DNA of 64,000 nt from Bacteroidota bacterium (GTDB lineage Bacteria; Bacteroidota; Bacteroidia; Chitinophagales; Chitinophagaceae), in the NCBI GenBank assembly GCA_023424015.1, contig JAFAEM010000022.1, positions 62,001 to 126,000 on the forward strand, in the 5' to 3' direction. Below, one piece after another: positions 19,001 through 27,222 of this stretch. Position 1 is the first letter of the stretch, and every line of letters begins with the position of its first letter. The position numbers were made by a program, and so were the translations under genes. The notes beneath the pieces are model-generated. The model made no database searches and was not told the DNA's origin. It saw nothing but the letters and a program-made list of their open reading frames with translations.

Positions 19001-19827
19001 TTGGTCATTTGTAGTTTATCAAAGAATACCTGGAAGGAATTCCCTGTGCTATCATCGCGGGTGGCAACTACGGTACAGCTGTCAAATTCCACGATCTTAT
19101 TGAGCAGGTTGATACGGAAATTGCGAAAACTAAGCCGGTGCCGGCCATCGGGGAAGAGTATATCCTGGTGACTCGTGTGGAGGGAAACATTGTCGCTAAA
19201 TAATATTTTCTGCTCGTTGCCTGTCTGGGTTGTATCTACAAGCAGGTTGTCGAGCTGGAAATTGATATCAGTGATGACCACCGGCGGTTCTTCGGGATGG
19301 ATCTTATTGATCAGGGAAAACCGGCCTTTATCAATTCTGAACCTATCCACTTTCAAAACCTTTAGTGCATCCTGGATCGAATTATAGATCCTTCCCATTT
19401 CATGCGGCAGGGAGAGTCCCGTGTCAGGTGATGCCGTGGTGTCTTTTGATCGTAAACGTATCACGCGGATATCAGGGTTGTACACATGCATTGAATCGAT
19501 AAGGATCCTTTTTTCAAAAACAAGCGGGAAGATCTCTTTCACCCTGACGGCCACGCGGGGAATATTGAATTCGTAGGAAGTAGCAGCTGCGGAATCCGCA
19601 GAGGAGAAATTTGCTCTGTGCAATTCCATGTTGTAGCTAAACCAGTTGAATTTGAATTTATCCACCTTTAAACGGATCCTGCCATCTGACTGTGCATGCA
19701 CCATGTCCTCGATCAGTCGTTCGGCATGATTGATAAACCAGAAATGGAAAGCTGTCATCAATAGCAGGATACCGCCCAGGATAAAGGCAGTGATCTTGAG
19801 AATTTTGGATGACACTGGTTTCGGCAT
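16006..19827 (-). CDS. Giant membrane-anchored AsmA/DUF748-like protein
   Basis: This protein of 1273 residues starts with a short basic tail and one transmembrane helix (about residues 8-30, ILKITAFILGGILLLMTAF). The remainder is a very long periplasmic region made of alternating short beta strands (for example RIRLKVDKFKFNWFSYNMEL, VEKFVMAIRNYENFL, QLDNLDITDGQVNLFF). This pattern of N-terminal anchor plus beta-rich repeats fits the AsmA/DUF748/YhdP superfamily, whose members form lipid-conducting grooves between the membranes. It contains almost no cysteines. The C-terminus is strongly basic (TDREARKNKILLKKAAKLK). The role in envelope lipid transport is inferred from the family. It stands alone, with 126 bases separating it from the fadN-like gene downstream. 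Confidence 0.65.
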   Translation of the reverse strand: MPKPVSSKILKITAFILGGILLLMTAFHFWFINHAERLIEDMVHAQSDGRIRLKVDKFKFNWFSYNMELHRANFSSADSAAATSYEFNIPRVAVRVKEIFPLVFEKRILIDSMHVYNPDIRVIRLRSKDTTASPDTGLSLPHEMGRIYNSIQDALKVLKVDRFRIDKGRFSLINKIHPEEPPVVITDINFQLDNLLVDTTQTGNEQKILFSDNVSLHTSHQDILFPDGRHRLSFRNFRINLLNKIVEFDSCTVVATRDDSTGNSFQVFFDKLQMTNIDFAAVYHHEIIKADSVYCINPRFRLDVTIDKEKNDPALQSPRLDELVRQLTGNMQLAFVVVENASFDINTTRSGSLSSFTSDDNNFELQGLQINRYGPQPLTVEKFVMAIRNYENFLSDSTYSIQFDSILINDNRISLSNFTYKELEEGRVINNLSMPQFELQGLSWDDLVFNKQLSAKRVNLYRPVINYTVVQKKNNPRDVFQILAGIGHFMQLDNLDITDGQVNLFFANNIQLHLQNADISVLGRRLVGSKKLHNIQNAVTSLNFKKGVFKMRQLTADLSDVSFSGYPDNHLQAGTMQIRNPDEIDIIARQVSIRSMLINDDIQQSTIDGVSWKEAQINLYTFPQQTKSSSAVFQLKDIRGESTKINIRDSNRHLTAWLEALKADELSTSSGNKIRITGLSASGKDLEFNNIYDNLQVNGFHFTDHQPSFFRNVRYSSYNSGDSIDVLLPDLEIVPDVTSMIDGQINTAMLKISQPQIDIRIGHSDDAGNLDDAPWPKTKIGRLVIDEPQLKYSRQRDEGISSLNWNGNGNSLEFVDLHTGGKTNKSLTAQSLTLSLHKFSYKSAKGRTIDAGDGNLGLKLDSIRISLNDAGAWDWKTRIRSLEAHKFAMDSLGKQAGRLAIEKVKLDNLVVSSSNLLNLRDILRSNAAFRLHGLTGSYHNENHLFDWYNTGYDKHTKYFTADSFSYRPAKDLKTFVAGSRYQADYLTAQTGAISLGPFDIGRYAKDSVLDLGEVTIKDALLTDFRDKRIPREPGIVRSLPANLVKKIPVRLLADAVNLNNAHVVYEEVNEKTGATGKIVVAQLEGKIRGLRNYNLSDDDSLHIHATARLEGILFTQLDIHESYIDPLGGFVMKVKMDSADLRIFNPVLKPLISAELKSGYLDSLSMQVTGREAFADGKIKMIYRDLKIRVTGNENKKQLFGGRLRSFFANTVVRNQNKKNTATVFTYRLRDRSAVNYLVKITFSGISSSIGLKKTDREARKNKILLKKAAKLK

Positions 19828-19956
19828 TAGGTGCGGAAAGATTAAGATTTGAATTTAATCAATTTCGGCTTGCTAAAAAACACAAAACCAGTTAAATACA
19901 TAGCTGGTCTGTATAGTTAACGTTTATATCTGTGGGAATGTTACCAGCGGCGAAGG

Positions 19957-20394
19957 TCAAAGTTTCCCGTCCTGTCCCTGGAGATGGTTATCGTAATGAT
20001 CAGCCCAATAGCCAATATCGCTGATCATGGTTACAAACTCCTGGTAATCCATGCCTTCAATGTCCCTTTCGGCCACCAGGCAGAGCAGACCCCGGCTTTC
20101 GAGGGTACCCAATTTGATACCCATCTGCCGGGTATTAATTTCCAGGGCTTTGCGGTAAAGTTCGAAGAGAGCGACGGGATTCGAGGGTAGTGTGCAGATG
20201 GGTGCCAGGCAACGAAGAAATACCCGCTCGGGATCTTCGCCGCCATCGGGATGTGTCATGAAAACTTCAATGGTGGAAGAGCCTCTTGAGAAATACCAGG
20301 AACTGGTGCCTTCATTATAGATAGCATCGGCGGTAGTGCCGATCTGCCGGCAGAGACGATGAATATAAGCCTTGGTAAACTCAATGTACGACAT
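19957..20394 (-). CDS. YbjN-like small protein
   Basis: This is a soluble 145-residue protein without a signal peptide. The N-terminal helix (YIEFTKAYIHRLCRQIG) is followed by strands (SSWYFSRGSSTIEVFMTH), a central loop, and a helix with RKALEINTRQMGIKLGTLES then LLCLVAERDIEGMDYQEF. This alpha-beta arrangement and the GxKxG...LxLxxE pattern resemble the YbjN/CesT fold (type III secretion chaperone-like superfamily). No partner or enzymatic residue can be named. It may be a stand-alone regulator or chaperone. The intergenic region upstream holds dispersed repeats. Confidence 0.5.
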   Translation of the reverse strand: MSYIEFTKAYIHRLCRQIGTTADAIYNEGTSSWYFSRGSSTIEVFMTHPDGGEDPERVFLRCLAPICTLPSNPVALFELYRKALEINTRQMGIKLGTLESRGLLCLVAERDIEGMDYQEFVTMISDIGYWADHYDNHLQGQDGKL

Positions 20395-20446
20395 GCAGGG
20401 CGTGTTAAATCCCTAAAACAATTTTTAGGATGGATTTATTGTAGAG

Positions 20447-20516
20447 TAGCCACGAATGACACGAATTGCATGAATTAGCCACGGATTACACGGATTAAAC
20501 GGATTACACGGAATTT
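20447..20516. repeat. Dispersed AGCCACGRATTACACGRATT-type repeat
   Basis: There are two blocks, AGCCACGAATGACACGAATT at 20447-20466 and AGCCACGGATTACACGGATT at 20477-20496. The second continues as ACGGATTA and CACGGAA copies to 20516. The CACGGATTA core recurs every 8-11 bases. A related CACGG-rich stretch is at 59231-59266. It lies in the intergenic region between the YbjN-like and dioxygenase genes and has no coding content. Confidence 0.7.
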
Positions 20517-20640
20517 ATGTAAAAGACTATTAAAAGATAGAGGCAAGGTGCGATTACGTTGCCTCCAGAAAAAGTATACTAATTAAGAAACCTCTTTACT
20601 GCTGATGCTTTTTCCTGTCATTCCTGTCATTCGTTGCCAA

Positions 20641-21528
20641 TCAGTTATACTTTATAAACTTTTTACCCTTGCTGGTTCTGTCGGCTGTCCAGTTGATAAC
20701 AACATTGACATTTCCGTCTTGCAGTAGTTCAAAACTCGCATTTGGATATTCAGGGCCACCTACAAATGTGTTATTGCCTTTGTATTTCATAGCCGCCCGA
20801 AGTTGTCCATTGTGTTTTAAAAAAAGCAGGTCGTCGCTTTTGACAAATTCATAATGATTGTTGTCGCCACCATCATAAAGACCGGTTATCTTATCATAGA
20901 CTTTTTTGTCGAGTGGAATTTCTTTGCTCAGGCTAACATTAAAAATGATCTCATTTTCTCCTGATTTAGTTTTTGAAATTTTGAGGATCCGGTTGACAGC
21001 ATCCGGTGAGGACGACCACCTGTCTGTATCAACATACTTACCATCTTTAAAATAGATCTGCGTTATTAGATCCTGCTGATGGGGTACTGACACACGCATG
21101 TGAATATGGGCCGGCCGCCAGGACGATTCATCATTTGCGTTGGCCTTGTAAGGAACAGGTAAAATGGATTTAAACGCATATTTCCCATCAGCTTTTGTTT
21201 TTTGTGCACCACGATAATGATAGTCGTCGGAGGTGTTGTCATACACTTCGTTATCATCACAATGCCAGATTTCAACCAGCGCATTGCCGATGGGGGCTGT
21301 TCCGTCATTTTTTAAAATGCGGCCTTTTAAAATGATGGGTGTGCCATGAGTACCTGACAGTCGAAGGTTTGTTCTCATCGGTGCACCCGGCCTGTAAAAG
21401 GGCCCAAGTATATCTGTCGTTGTGGGCGTGTCGGCTTCGAAGACTTTGCCATTCCAGTTTAGGTTGCCAAAAGCGCTGATGCTAAACACTGTTAGCGAAG
21501 CGTTTTTAATAAATTTCCGGCGTTGCAT
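20641..21528 (-). CDS. Exported intradiol ring-cleavage dioxygenase
   Basis: This is a non-haem Fe(III) dioxygenase of the catechol 1,2- / protocatechuate 3,4-dioxygenase family. Candidate Fe ligands are two tyrosines (EVYDN and PVPYK) and two histidines in RPAHIHMRV; WHCDDNEVYDN and YHYRGAQKTKADGKYAFKS are family segments. The N-terminus RRKFIKNASLTVFSISAFG looks like a Tat or Sec signal, so the enzyme is predicted to leave the cytoplasm, unlike canonical catechol-pathway enzymes. After the dioxygenase domain (to about residue 200) there is a C-terminal extension of ~90 residues that recalls a small beta domain. No other aromatic degradation genes are nearby. The substrate is unknown. Confidence 0.85.
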   Translation of the reverse strand: MQRRKFIKNASLTVFSISAFGNLNWNGKVFEADTPTTTDILGPFYRPGAPMRTNLRLSGTHGTPIILKGRILKNDGTAPIGNALVEIWHCDDNEVYDNTSDDYHYRGAQKTKADGKYAFKSILPVPYKANANDESSWRPAHIHMRVSVPHQQDLITQIYFKDGKYVDTDRWSSSPDAVNRILKISKTKSGENEIIFNVSLSKEIPLDKKVYDKITGLYDGGDNNHYEFVKSDDLLFLKHNGQLRAAMKYKGNNTFVGGPEYPNASFELLQDGNVNVVINWTADRTSKGKKFIKYN

Positions 21529-21864
21529 ATAGCTGGTTTTAGATGTGGTGGAATAAGTACCATGCAGTTTTCAAATAAAGGTGCTGGGAGATTGAAGGGC
21601 GGAATGCCAGTATTAATGAAGGCCGGATAAGCTATGCAAAAGATCATTTCCACATTTTCAAATTTTGAAATTAATCTAGTCCAATGTACAAAAGTTCAGC
21701 AGAATTACTGCACAACTGGTGAACTTCTGTGCTGAAATAAGAAAACAACTTGATTTATCAGGAAGCCTTACCTTTAAGCTTAGTCTTTCAATCATCTCCC
21801 CCTTTCTGTTACCCCTTTGATTTGAATTGCTCCAACATTTTTGTTCATTTTTAAAACAGGTAAA
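21529..21864. other. Non-coding gap between divergent genes
   Basis: This is a 336-base region between the dioxygenase and the small barrel gene. It holds a copy of the dispersed motif ATTTTCAAATTTTGAAATTA (21654-21673), also found at 53144-53179. No TTG / TAnnTTTG promoter pair with good spacing was found for either gene. The plus frame is open from a TTG at 21841, but the ATG at 21865 is the better start. Confidence 0.6.
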
Positions 21865-22161
21865 ATGAAAAATGTCGTTGTATTATTTAATGCTCCTGGT
21901 TTTACTGCGAAACAGTTTGACCAGGTATGGGATGATCTGCGCGCAGCCGGCCAGGCACATCCTAAAGGCCTTATCTCTCATGTAGGTTTTGCCAAACCTG
22001 ATGGTAGCTGGTCTGTTGTTGATATTTGGGAATCTATGGAAGCCTTTGCCGAGTTCGGCAAAACGTTGGGGCCGATCATTCAAAAAGCCGGCGGCAATGT
22101 TCCTGAGCCGATGGTGCTTCCGGCACATTTTGTTTTAGTTGGCCAGGGCGAACCTGCATAG
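21865..22161 (+). CDS. Small dimeric alpha/beta-barrel-like protein
   Basis: This is a soluble protein of 98 residues without a signal peptide. The order is strand (NVVVLFNAPGF), helix (AKQFDQVWDDLRAAG), strand (GLISHVGFAKPDGSWSVVDIW), helix (ESMEAFAEFGKTLGPIIQKAG), strand (AHFVLVGQ). This is one beta-alpha-beta-beta-alpha-beta ferredoxin-like unit, the pattern of antibiotic-monooxygenase/Dabb-type dimeric barrels. DIWESMEAF is typical of such proteins. No catalytic residue can be assigned. ATG 21865 is taken as start because the TTG 8 codons upstream adds residues outside the fold. Confidence 0.7.
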   Translation: MKNVVVLFNAPGFTAKQFDQVWDDLRAAGQAHPKGLISHVGFAKPDGSWSVVDIWESMEAFAEFGKTLGPIIQKAGGNVPEPMVLPAHFVLVGQGEPA

Positions 22162-22289
22162 TAAATTGCAGCGTTTGGAAAATCTCGATTTGTACGACGC
22201 ATAACTTACCGCTTGGCGCCCGGGAGCACGCTATATCTCACTTTTTAATGAAACCCAACTATTGTATTTGATGATAGAGCTAAATCAAC

Positions 22290-24377
22290 CTAGTTCACTA
22301 CAGCCCCATTCGAAGTAGCCTCATCAGGATTAACGAACTTAAGTTTGCCATCCTTGTCTTCAGCCATCAGGATCATGCCATTACTTTCTATGCCTCTCAT
22401 TTTCCGTGGCGCAAGGTTTGCCACCACGACTACCTGCTTACCAATAATGGCGTCAGGTTGAAAATGGAGGGCGATACCTGAAACAATGGTCCTTTTCTCA
22501 AAGCCGAGATCCACTTCCAGTTTCAGCAGTTTGTCCGCCTTGGCAACTTTTTCAGCCGCCGTGATAGTACCTACCCGGAAATCAAGTTTGGCAAAATCGT
22601 CATATTGTATTTCAGCTTTTATTTCGGCCGCCGGTTCTGGTTCAGTGGCTTCCGTCTTCCCTGAAGTACCGTCAGCGACCCGGGCGCCGGCCTGTAGTTT
22701 ATCTACCTGTTTTTTGATCTCTTCGTCTTCAATCTTGCGGAAAAGTATCTGAGGTTCACGCAAACTATAGCCAACGCTTAAGAGTTTTAAAGATCCCGCA
22801 TTTTCCCAGTCCAGCATTTTTTCCACCACCTTCATCATGTGCAGCATTTTCTTTGCCGTATTGGGCAGGAAGGGGTTGATCAGCACGGCCAGGTTGGCGG
22901 TGAGTTGCAGACAGAGATGCATGCAATTGTCAATACCCTTTTGCGCCTCCGGATTTTCTGCCAGCTGTTTGGCAACGATCCAGGGCTCTTTGTCCTGCAT
23001 GTATTTGTTGCCTTTTCTCGAAAGATCGATCACTTCAAACAGGGCGTCACGAAACCTGAAATGCTCCAGGGCAGATTGTACTTTGCCTTTCGCGCTTTCA
23101 ATATCAGCCATGATCGCTTTGTCGTTGTTGTCGAGGATATCTGTATGCAACTTCGGCACTTTGCCGCCGCATAGTTTGTGCATAAGGACAAACGTGCGGT
23201 TTACAAAATTGCCAAAGATGGAAGCGAGTTCGTTGTTATTGCGATCCTGGAAATCCTTCCAGGTGAAATCATTGTCTTTTGTCTCAGGCAGGTTGGCGCA
23301 AAGTACATAACGCATCACGTCTTCGCAACCGGGGAACTCGTCGAGGTATTCATTTACCCATACTGCCCAGTTGCGGGAAGTGGAAACCTTATCACCTTCG
23401 ATATTCAGGAATTCATTGGCCGGTACATTATCGGGCAACACAAAATTTCCATGCGCTTTCAACATGGCGGGGAAAATGATGCAATGAAAAACGATATTAT
23501 CTTTCCCAATGAAGTGAACCAGTTTTGTTTCCTTCTGGCACCAATAATCCGCCCATTGCTCGGTCAGCTCTTTAGTGGCGCTGATATACCCGATCGGCGC
23601 ATCAAACCACACATATAAAACTTTTCCTTCGGCACCGGGTATAGGTACCTTGATCCCCCAGTTGCTGTCGCGGGTCATTGCGCGACTTTGAAGACCGTTG
23701 TCGAGCCAGCTTTTACACTGACCGTACACATTATTTTTCCATTCCTGGTGGTCTTCCAGTATCCATTTTTTCAGAAATGCCTCATAGTTCTGCAGGGGGA
23801 AATACCAGTGCGTGGTTTTTTTCTTAACCGGTATCGCATCGCTCAGGGTGCTGCGCGGGTTGATCAGTTGCTCGGGTGAAAGGCTACTTCCGCATTTCTC
23901 ACACTGGTCGCCATAAGCGCCGGGGTTGCCACACACAGGACAGGTACCGGTAATATAGCGGTCGGCCAGGAATGTCTTTGCTTTTTCATCATAATATTGT
24001 TCGGTTTCCTTTTCCTCAAACAAACCGTCATCGTATAGTTTTTTAAAAAACTCCGATGCGGTTTCATGATGAACTTTATTGGAAGTACGCGAATAGATGT
24101 CAAATGATACGCCCATTCTCTCCAGGCTGTCCCTGATGAGCGCGTGGTATTTGTCCACCACCTCCTGGGGGCTTACCCCTTCCTTCATCGCCCGGATGGT
24201 GATCGGCACACCGTGTTCGTCGCTGCCGCCCACAAACTTCACATCTTTCTTCTGAGCCCGTAAAAAACGTACATATATATCAGAAGGTATATAACATCCT
24301 GCCAGGTGGCCAATATGAAGCGGTCCGTTTGCGTAGGGCAGGGCCGCCGTCACTAAGTATCTTTTGAAATCCGTCAT
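22290..24377 (-). CDS. metG: Methionyl-tRNA synthetase with C-terminal tRNA-binding domain
   Basis: This class I aminoacyl-tRNA synthetase charges tRNA(Met) and initiator tRNA. HIGH is at residues 21-24 (PLHIGHLAG). The zinc knuckle contains CPVCGNPGAYGDQCEKCG near residue 150. The KMSKS loop reads KVSTS near residue 330 in the block STSRNWAVW, the form usual for this phylum. The anticodon-binding helical domain follows. Residues about 590-695 are an EMAP-II/Trbp111-like tRNA-binding domain (DFRVGTITAAEKVAKADKL, ending PDEATSNGAVVN), which dimerises MetG. The full length of 695 residues is normal. It has its own promoter (24401-24431). Confidence 0.98.
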   Translation of the reverse strand: MTDFKRYLVTAALPYANGPLHIGHLAGCYIPSDIYVRFLRAQKKDVKFVGGSDEHGVPITIRAMKEGVSPQEVVDKYHALIRDSLERMGVSFDIYSRTSNKVHHETASEFFKKLYDDGLFEEKETEQYYDEKAKTFLADRYITGTCPVCGNPGAYGDQCEKCGSSLSPEQLINPRSTLSDAIPVKKKTTHWYFPLQNYEAFLKKWILEDHQEWKNNVYGQCKSWLDNGLQSRAMTRDSNWGIKVPIPGAEGKVLYVWFDAPIGYISATKELTEQWADYWCQKETKLVHFIGKDNIVFHCIIFPAMLKAHGNFVLPDNVPANEFLNIEGDKVSTSRNWAVWVNEYLDEFPGCEDVMRYVLCANLPETKDNDFTWKDFQDRNNNELASIFGNFVNRTFVLMHKLCGGKVPKLHTDILDNNDKAIMADIESAKGKVQSALEHFRFRDALFEVIDLSRKGNKYMQDKEPWIVAKQLAENPEAQKGIDNCMHLCLQLTANLAVLINPFLPNTAKKMLHMMKVVEKMLDWENAGSLKLLSVGYSLREPQILFRKIEDEEIKKQVDKLQAGARVADGTSGKTEATEPEPAAEIKAEIQYDDFAKLDFRVGTITAAEKVAKADKLLKLEVDLGFEKRTIVSGIALHFQPDAIIGKQVVVVANLAPRKMRGIESNGMILMAEDKDGKLKFVNPDEATSNGAVVN

Positions 24378-24400
24378 GTTGTACTTTTCCTAGTAGTTGG

Positions 24401-24431
24401 CAAAAATACCGGAATAGCAGGCAATGCCCAA
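24401..24431 (-). promoter_or_regulatory. Bacteroidota-type promoter of metG
   Basis: Read on the minus strand there is TTG (24431-24429), a 20-nt spacer, and TATTTTTG (24408-24401), matching TTG-N20-TAnnTTTG. Transcription would begin near 24394, about 17 bases before the metG ATG. Confidence 0.65.
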
Positions 24432-24534
24432 AAGCGGCGAAAGAAACGGATAGGTTTGTAACATCAAAGGAATTTGGAGTATTGAATTGTTTATGGGGTG
24501 ACACCCTTCCCGGTTTTTCCAATAACTTTAAAAT

Positions 24535-25578
24535 ATGAAGCGGAAAGATTTTTTAATGAATACGGCAGCGGGAATGGCTTCGGTCGCTTTAGCGCCATTT
24601 GCCCGTGGTACTCAGGGAAACAAGTTGGCGGCGGACCCGAATGTTGACGAATCAGCCATGATACCTTCTTATTTGAAAAAAGGCGATAAGATCGGTATCA
24701 CTTCGCCCGCAGGCTATATTACACGCGAAGAAATACAGCCGGCCATTGAGCAGATGGAAAGCTGGGGTTATAAGGTTGAAATTGGGGATACGATCGGTAA
24801 AAGAGACTTCACATTTGGCGGCACCGATGAGGACCGGGCGGCAGATATGCAGCAGATGCTTGATAGCCGCTACTTACAGGCTATTATGTGCGCCCGCGGC
24901 GGATACGGGCTTGTTCGCATCGTTGACCAATTGAAATGGGAAAAATTTAAAAAGCACCCGAAATGGGTGATCGGTTTTAGTGATATCACGGTATTGCATT
25001 CCCATATTCATCAAAATACCGGTGTGGCGACCATTCATTCAAAGATGTGTAACAGTTTCCCCCAGGACTGGAGCAAAGCCGACACAGAACAAATGGCCAC
25101 TATTAATTCCATCCGAAATGCCCTGGCAGGTGAAAAGCTCAAGTACGATTTCCCGTTCAACTCGAGGAACAGGCCGGGCAATGCTTCGGGTAAATTGGTA
25201 GGTGGTAATTTAAAAACCCTGGAATCGCTGGCTGCCTCGGGTTCCGATATCAATACAGACGGTAAAATATTGTTTGTAGAAGATACCGGTGAATATATGT
25301 ACAGCATCGACCGCATGTTCTGGAATCTCAAGCGCAGCGGCAAATTATCAAACCTGAAAGGTCTGGTGGTCGGTGGCTTTAAAGTAAAGGTGGATGAAGG
25401 TGGTGATGAGTTTGGAAAAACACTCCAGGATGTAGTGATGGAAAAAGTGAGATCCTATCCCTATCCCGTGTGCTTTGATTTCCCAGTAGGTCATCAGAAA
25501 AATAATTTCGCGCTCAAATGCGGCGTAAACCATAACCTCAACGTAGAATTGCAACAATGCAGCTTAACCGAATTATAG
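24535..25578 (+). CDS. Exported S66 family LD-carboxypeptidase-like peptidase (LdcA/MccF)
   Basis: This is a serine peptidase of family S66, which includes muropeptide LD-carboxypeptidase LdcA and microcin C self-immunity protein MccF. The 347 residues begin with an export signal (RKDFLMNTAAGMASVALAPFARG), then YLKKGDKIGITSPAGYI. The GARGGYG-like block CARGGYGLVRIVDQL follows, then the nucleophile Ser in VIGFSDITVLH, the Glu in EDTGEYMYSIDRMFWNL, and the His in VGHQKNNFALKCG. The start ATG opens the signal peptide; TAACTTTA just upstream is a weak -7 match. The stop is one base before the amidase start, so the two are co-transcribed. Confidence 0.9.
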   Translation: MKRKDFLMNTAAGMASVALAPFARGTQGNKLAADPNVDESAMIPSYLKKGDKIGITSPAGYITREEIQPAIEQMESWGYKVEIGDTIGKRDFTFGGTDEDRAADMQQMLDSRYLQAIMCARGGYGLVRIVDQLKWEKFKKHPKWVIGFSDITVLHSHIHQNTGVATIHSKMCNSFPQDWSKADTEQMATINSIRNALAGEKLKYDFPFNSRNRPGNASGKLVGGNLKTLESLAASGSDINTDGKILFVEDTGEYMYSIDRMFWNLKRSGKLSNLKGLVVGGFKVKVDEGGDEFGKTLQDVVMEKVRSYPYPVCFDFPVGHQKNNFALKCGVNHNLNVELQQCSLTEL

Positions 25579-25579
25579 C

Positions 25580-27208
25580 ATGAATCGCCGAAAATTTTTG
25601 AAGAACACTTCGGCCACGGGACTGGCCCTGACGACAATGGGGATTGTTAACTCCGAAACAAAAAGCGGAAGTAAACAAAAGGACGCTGCCCTGGCAGGGG
25701 ATTCCGCCGATTTTGAGTTGAATGAAATGACGATCGATGAGCTGCAGCAGAAAATGCAGGCAGGTGTTTATACATCCGCAAAACTGACAGAACTATACCT
25801 GCAAAGAATCGCAGCTGTCGATAAAGATGGACCAGCCCTCAACGCGGTGATCGAGATAAACCCAGATGCCCCGGCGATCGCTGAGCAGATGGATCGCGAC
25901 AGAAAGCAAGGCAAAATAAGGGGCCCGCTTCACGGCATTCCTATCCTGGTGAAAGATAATATTGATACCGGTGATAAGATGATGACCACCGCCGGTTCCA
26001 TTGCGCTTGAAGGTCATAAAGCAAAACAGGATGCTTTTATCATTGGACAGTTAAGAAACGCCGGTGCGGTGTTGATTGGAAAAACAAACCTGAGTGAATG
26101 GGCTAATTTCAGATCCACGCGTTCGTCGAGCGGCTGGAGCAGTCGTGGCGGACAAACAAAGAATCCATGTGTGCTCGACCGGAATCCCTGTGGATCAAGT
26201 TCAGGGTCTGCGGTAGCAGTAGCCGCCAATTTATGTGCGGTGGCTGTGGGCACCGAAACGGATGGTTCTATAGTCGCGCCTTCCTCTTTCACCGGCATTG
26301 TTGGGATGAAGCCGACGGTTGGGTTGTTGAGTCGTTCCGGAATAATTCCCATTTCCAAAACGCAGGATACCGCCGGGCCAATGACAAGGACGGTAAAGGA
26401 TGCGGCGATCTTACTGGCTGCCATGGCAGGTGTAGATGAATCCGACCCGGTTACCCTGGATAGCAGGGAACACGCAAAAAAAGATTATACCAGTTTCCTC
26501 GATGTAAATGCATTGCAGGGTAAAAGGATCGGCATCGAAAAATCGTTTTTGAAGGGTCATGAGTCTGTCGTTGATCTTTATAAATCGGCGATTGGATTAA
26601 TGAAGGCAAAAGGCGCGTCAATTGTGGAAATCGAGTTGTTGAAGCAAACCCGCGAGCTGGGAGAAGCGGAATACAATTTATTATTGTACGAGTTTAAAGA
26701 TGGTATTAACCGCTATCTTGCCGATACAAATACCGGGATCACTGACCTGGCAGGTTTGATTGCATTTAATAAAGCCAATGAAGAGAAGGCGATGCCATTT
26801 TTCAAACAGGAAACCCTGGAACGCAGTGAAAGAAAAGGGAATCTTGAGACAAAGGAATATGTGGATGCCGTTGCCAAATCCTTAAGTTCACGCAGCATTA
26901 TCGACGATCTGATGCGGGAAAATAATCTTGACGCCATCGCGGCGACCAGTATTGGTCCGGCCAACCTCACAGACCTTGTGAATGGTGATTATTCTACAGG
27001 TTTTTATTTTTGCCCGCCTGCGGCGATGGCCGGCTACCCGCATATCACGGTACCAATGGGTGATGTGCGCGGGTTGCCGGTAGGCATTTCATTTATGGCA
27101 GGCGCGTATAAAGATGCTGAATTACTTGGCATCGCTTACGCTTTTGAGCAGGCATCAAAAAAAAGAAAATCCCCCGGGTTTTTAGTGACGATAAATATCA
27201 AAATTTGA
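25580..27208 (+). CDS. Exported amidase-signature family amidase
   Basis: This 542-residue enzyme of the amidase signature family uses a Ser-cisSer-Lys triad to hydrolyse amides, including peptide C-terminal amides. It has a Tat/Sec-like N-terminus (NRRKFLKNTSATGLALTTMG). It shows MTIDELQQKMQAGVYTSAKL, the Lys in PILVKDNIDTG, the cis-Ser in NPCGSSSGSAVAVAANL, and the nucleophile region TETDGSIVAPSSFTGIVG, then KPTVGLLSR and a C-terminal GYPHITVPMG block. It sits between two S66 peptidase genes with gaps of 1 and 14 bases, clearly one operon. A role in taking apart peptides or muropeptides outside the cytoplasm is inferred from this context; the substrate is unknown. Confidence 0.92.
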   Translation: MNRRKFLKNTSATGLALTTMGIVNSETKSGSKQKDAALAGDSADFELNEMTIDELQQKMQAGVYTSAKLTELYLQRIAAVDKDGPALNAVIEINPDAPAIAEQMDRDRKQGKIRGPLHGIPILVKDNIDTGDKMMTTAGSIALEGHKAKQDAFIIGQLRNAGAVLIGKTNLSEWANFRSTRSSSGWSSRGGQTKNPCVLDRNPCGSSSGSAVAVAANLCAVAVGTETDGSIVAPSSFTGIVGMKPTVGLLSRSGIIPISKTQDTAGPMTRTVKDAAILLAAMAGVDESDPVTLDSREHAKKDYTSFLDVNALQGKRIGIEKSFLKGHESVVDLYKSAIGLMKAKGASIVEIELLKQTRELGEAEYNLLLYEFKDGINRYLADTNTGITDLAGLIAFNKANEEKAMPFFKQETLERSERKGNLETKEYVDAVAKSLSSRSIIDDLMRENNLDAIAATSIGPANLTDLVNGDYSTGFYFCPPAAMAGYPHITVPMGDVRGLPVGISFMAGAYKDAELLGIAYAFEQASKKRKSPGFLVTINIKI

Positions 27209-27222
27209 TAAAATAGAATGTA

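Noticed and set aside
21841..21864. TTG start for the small barrel protein
   Set aside because: The ATG at 21865 begins the first predicted strand; the additional residues have no counterpart in the fold.
22290..24377. KMSKS motif of MetG reads KVSTS
   Set aside because: The STSRNWAVW form is a usual variant of this motif in the MetRS of this group, so it is not a defect.
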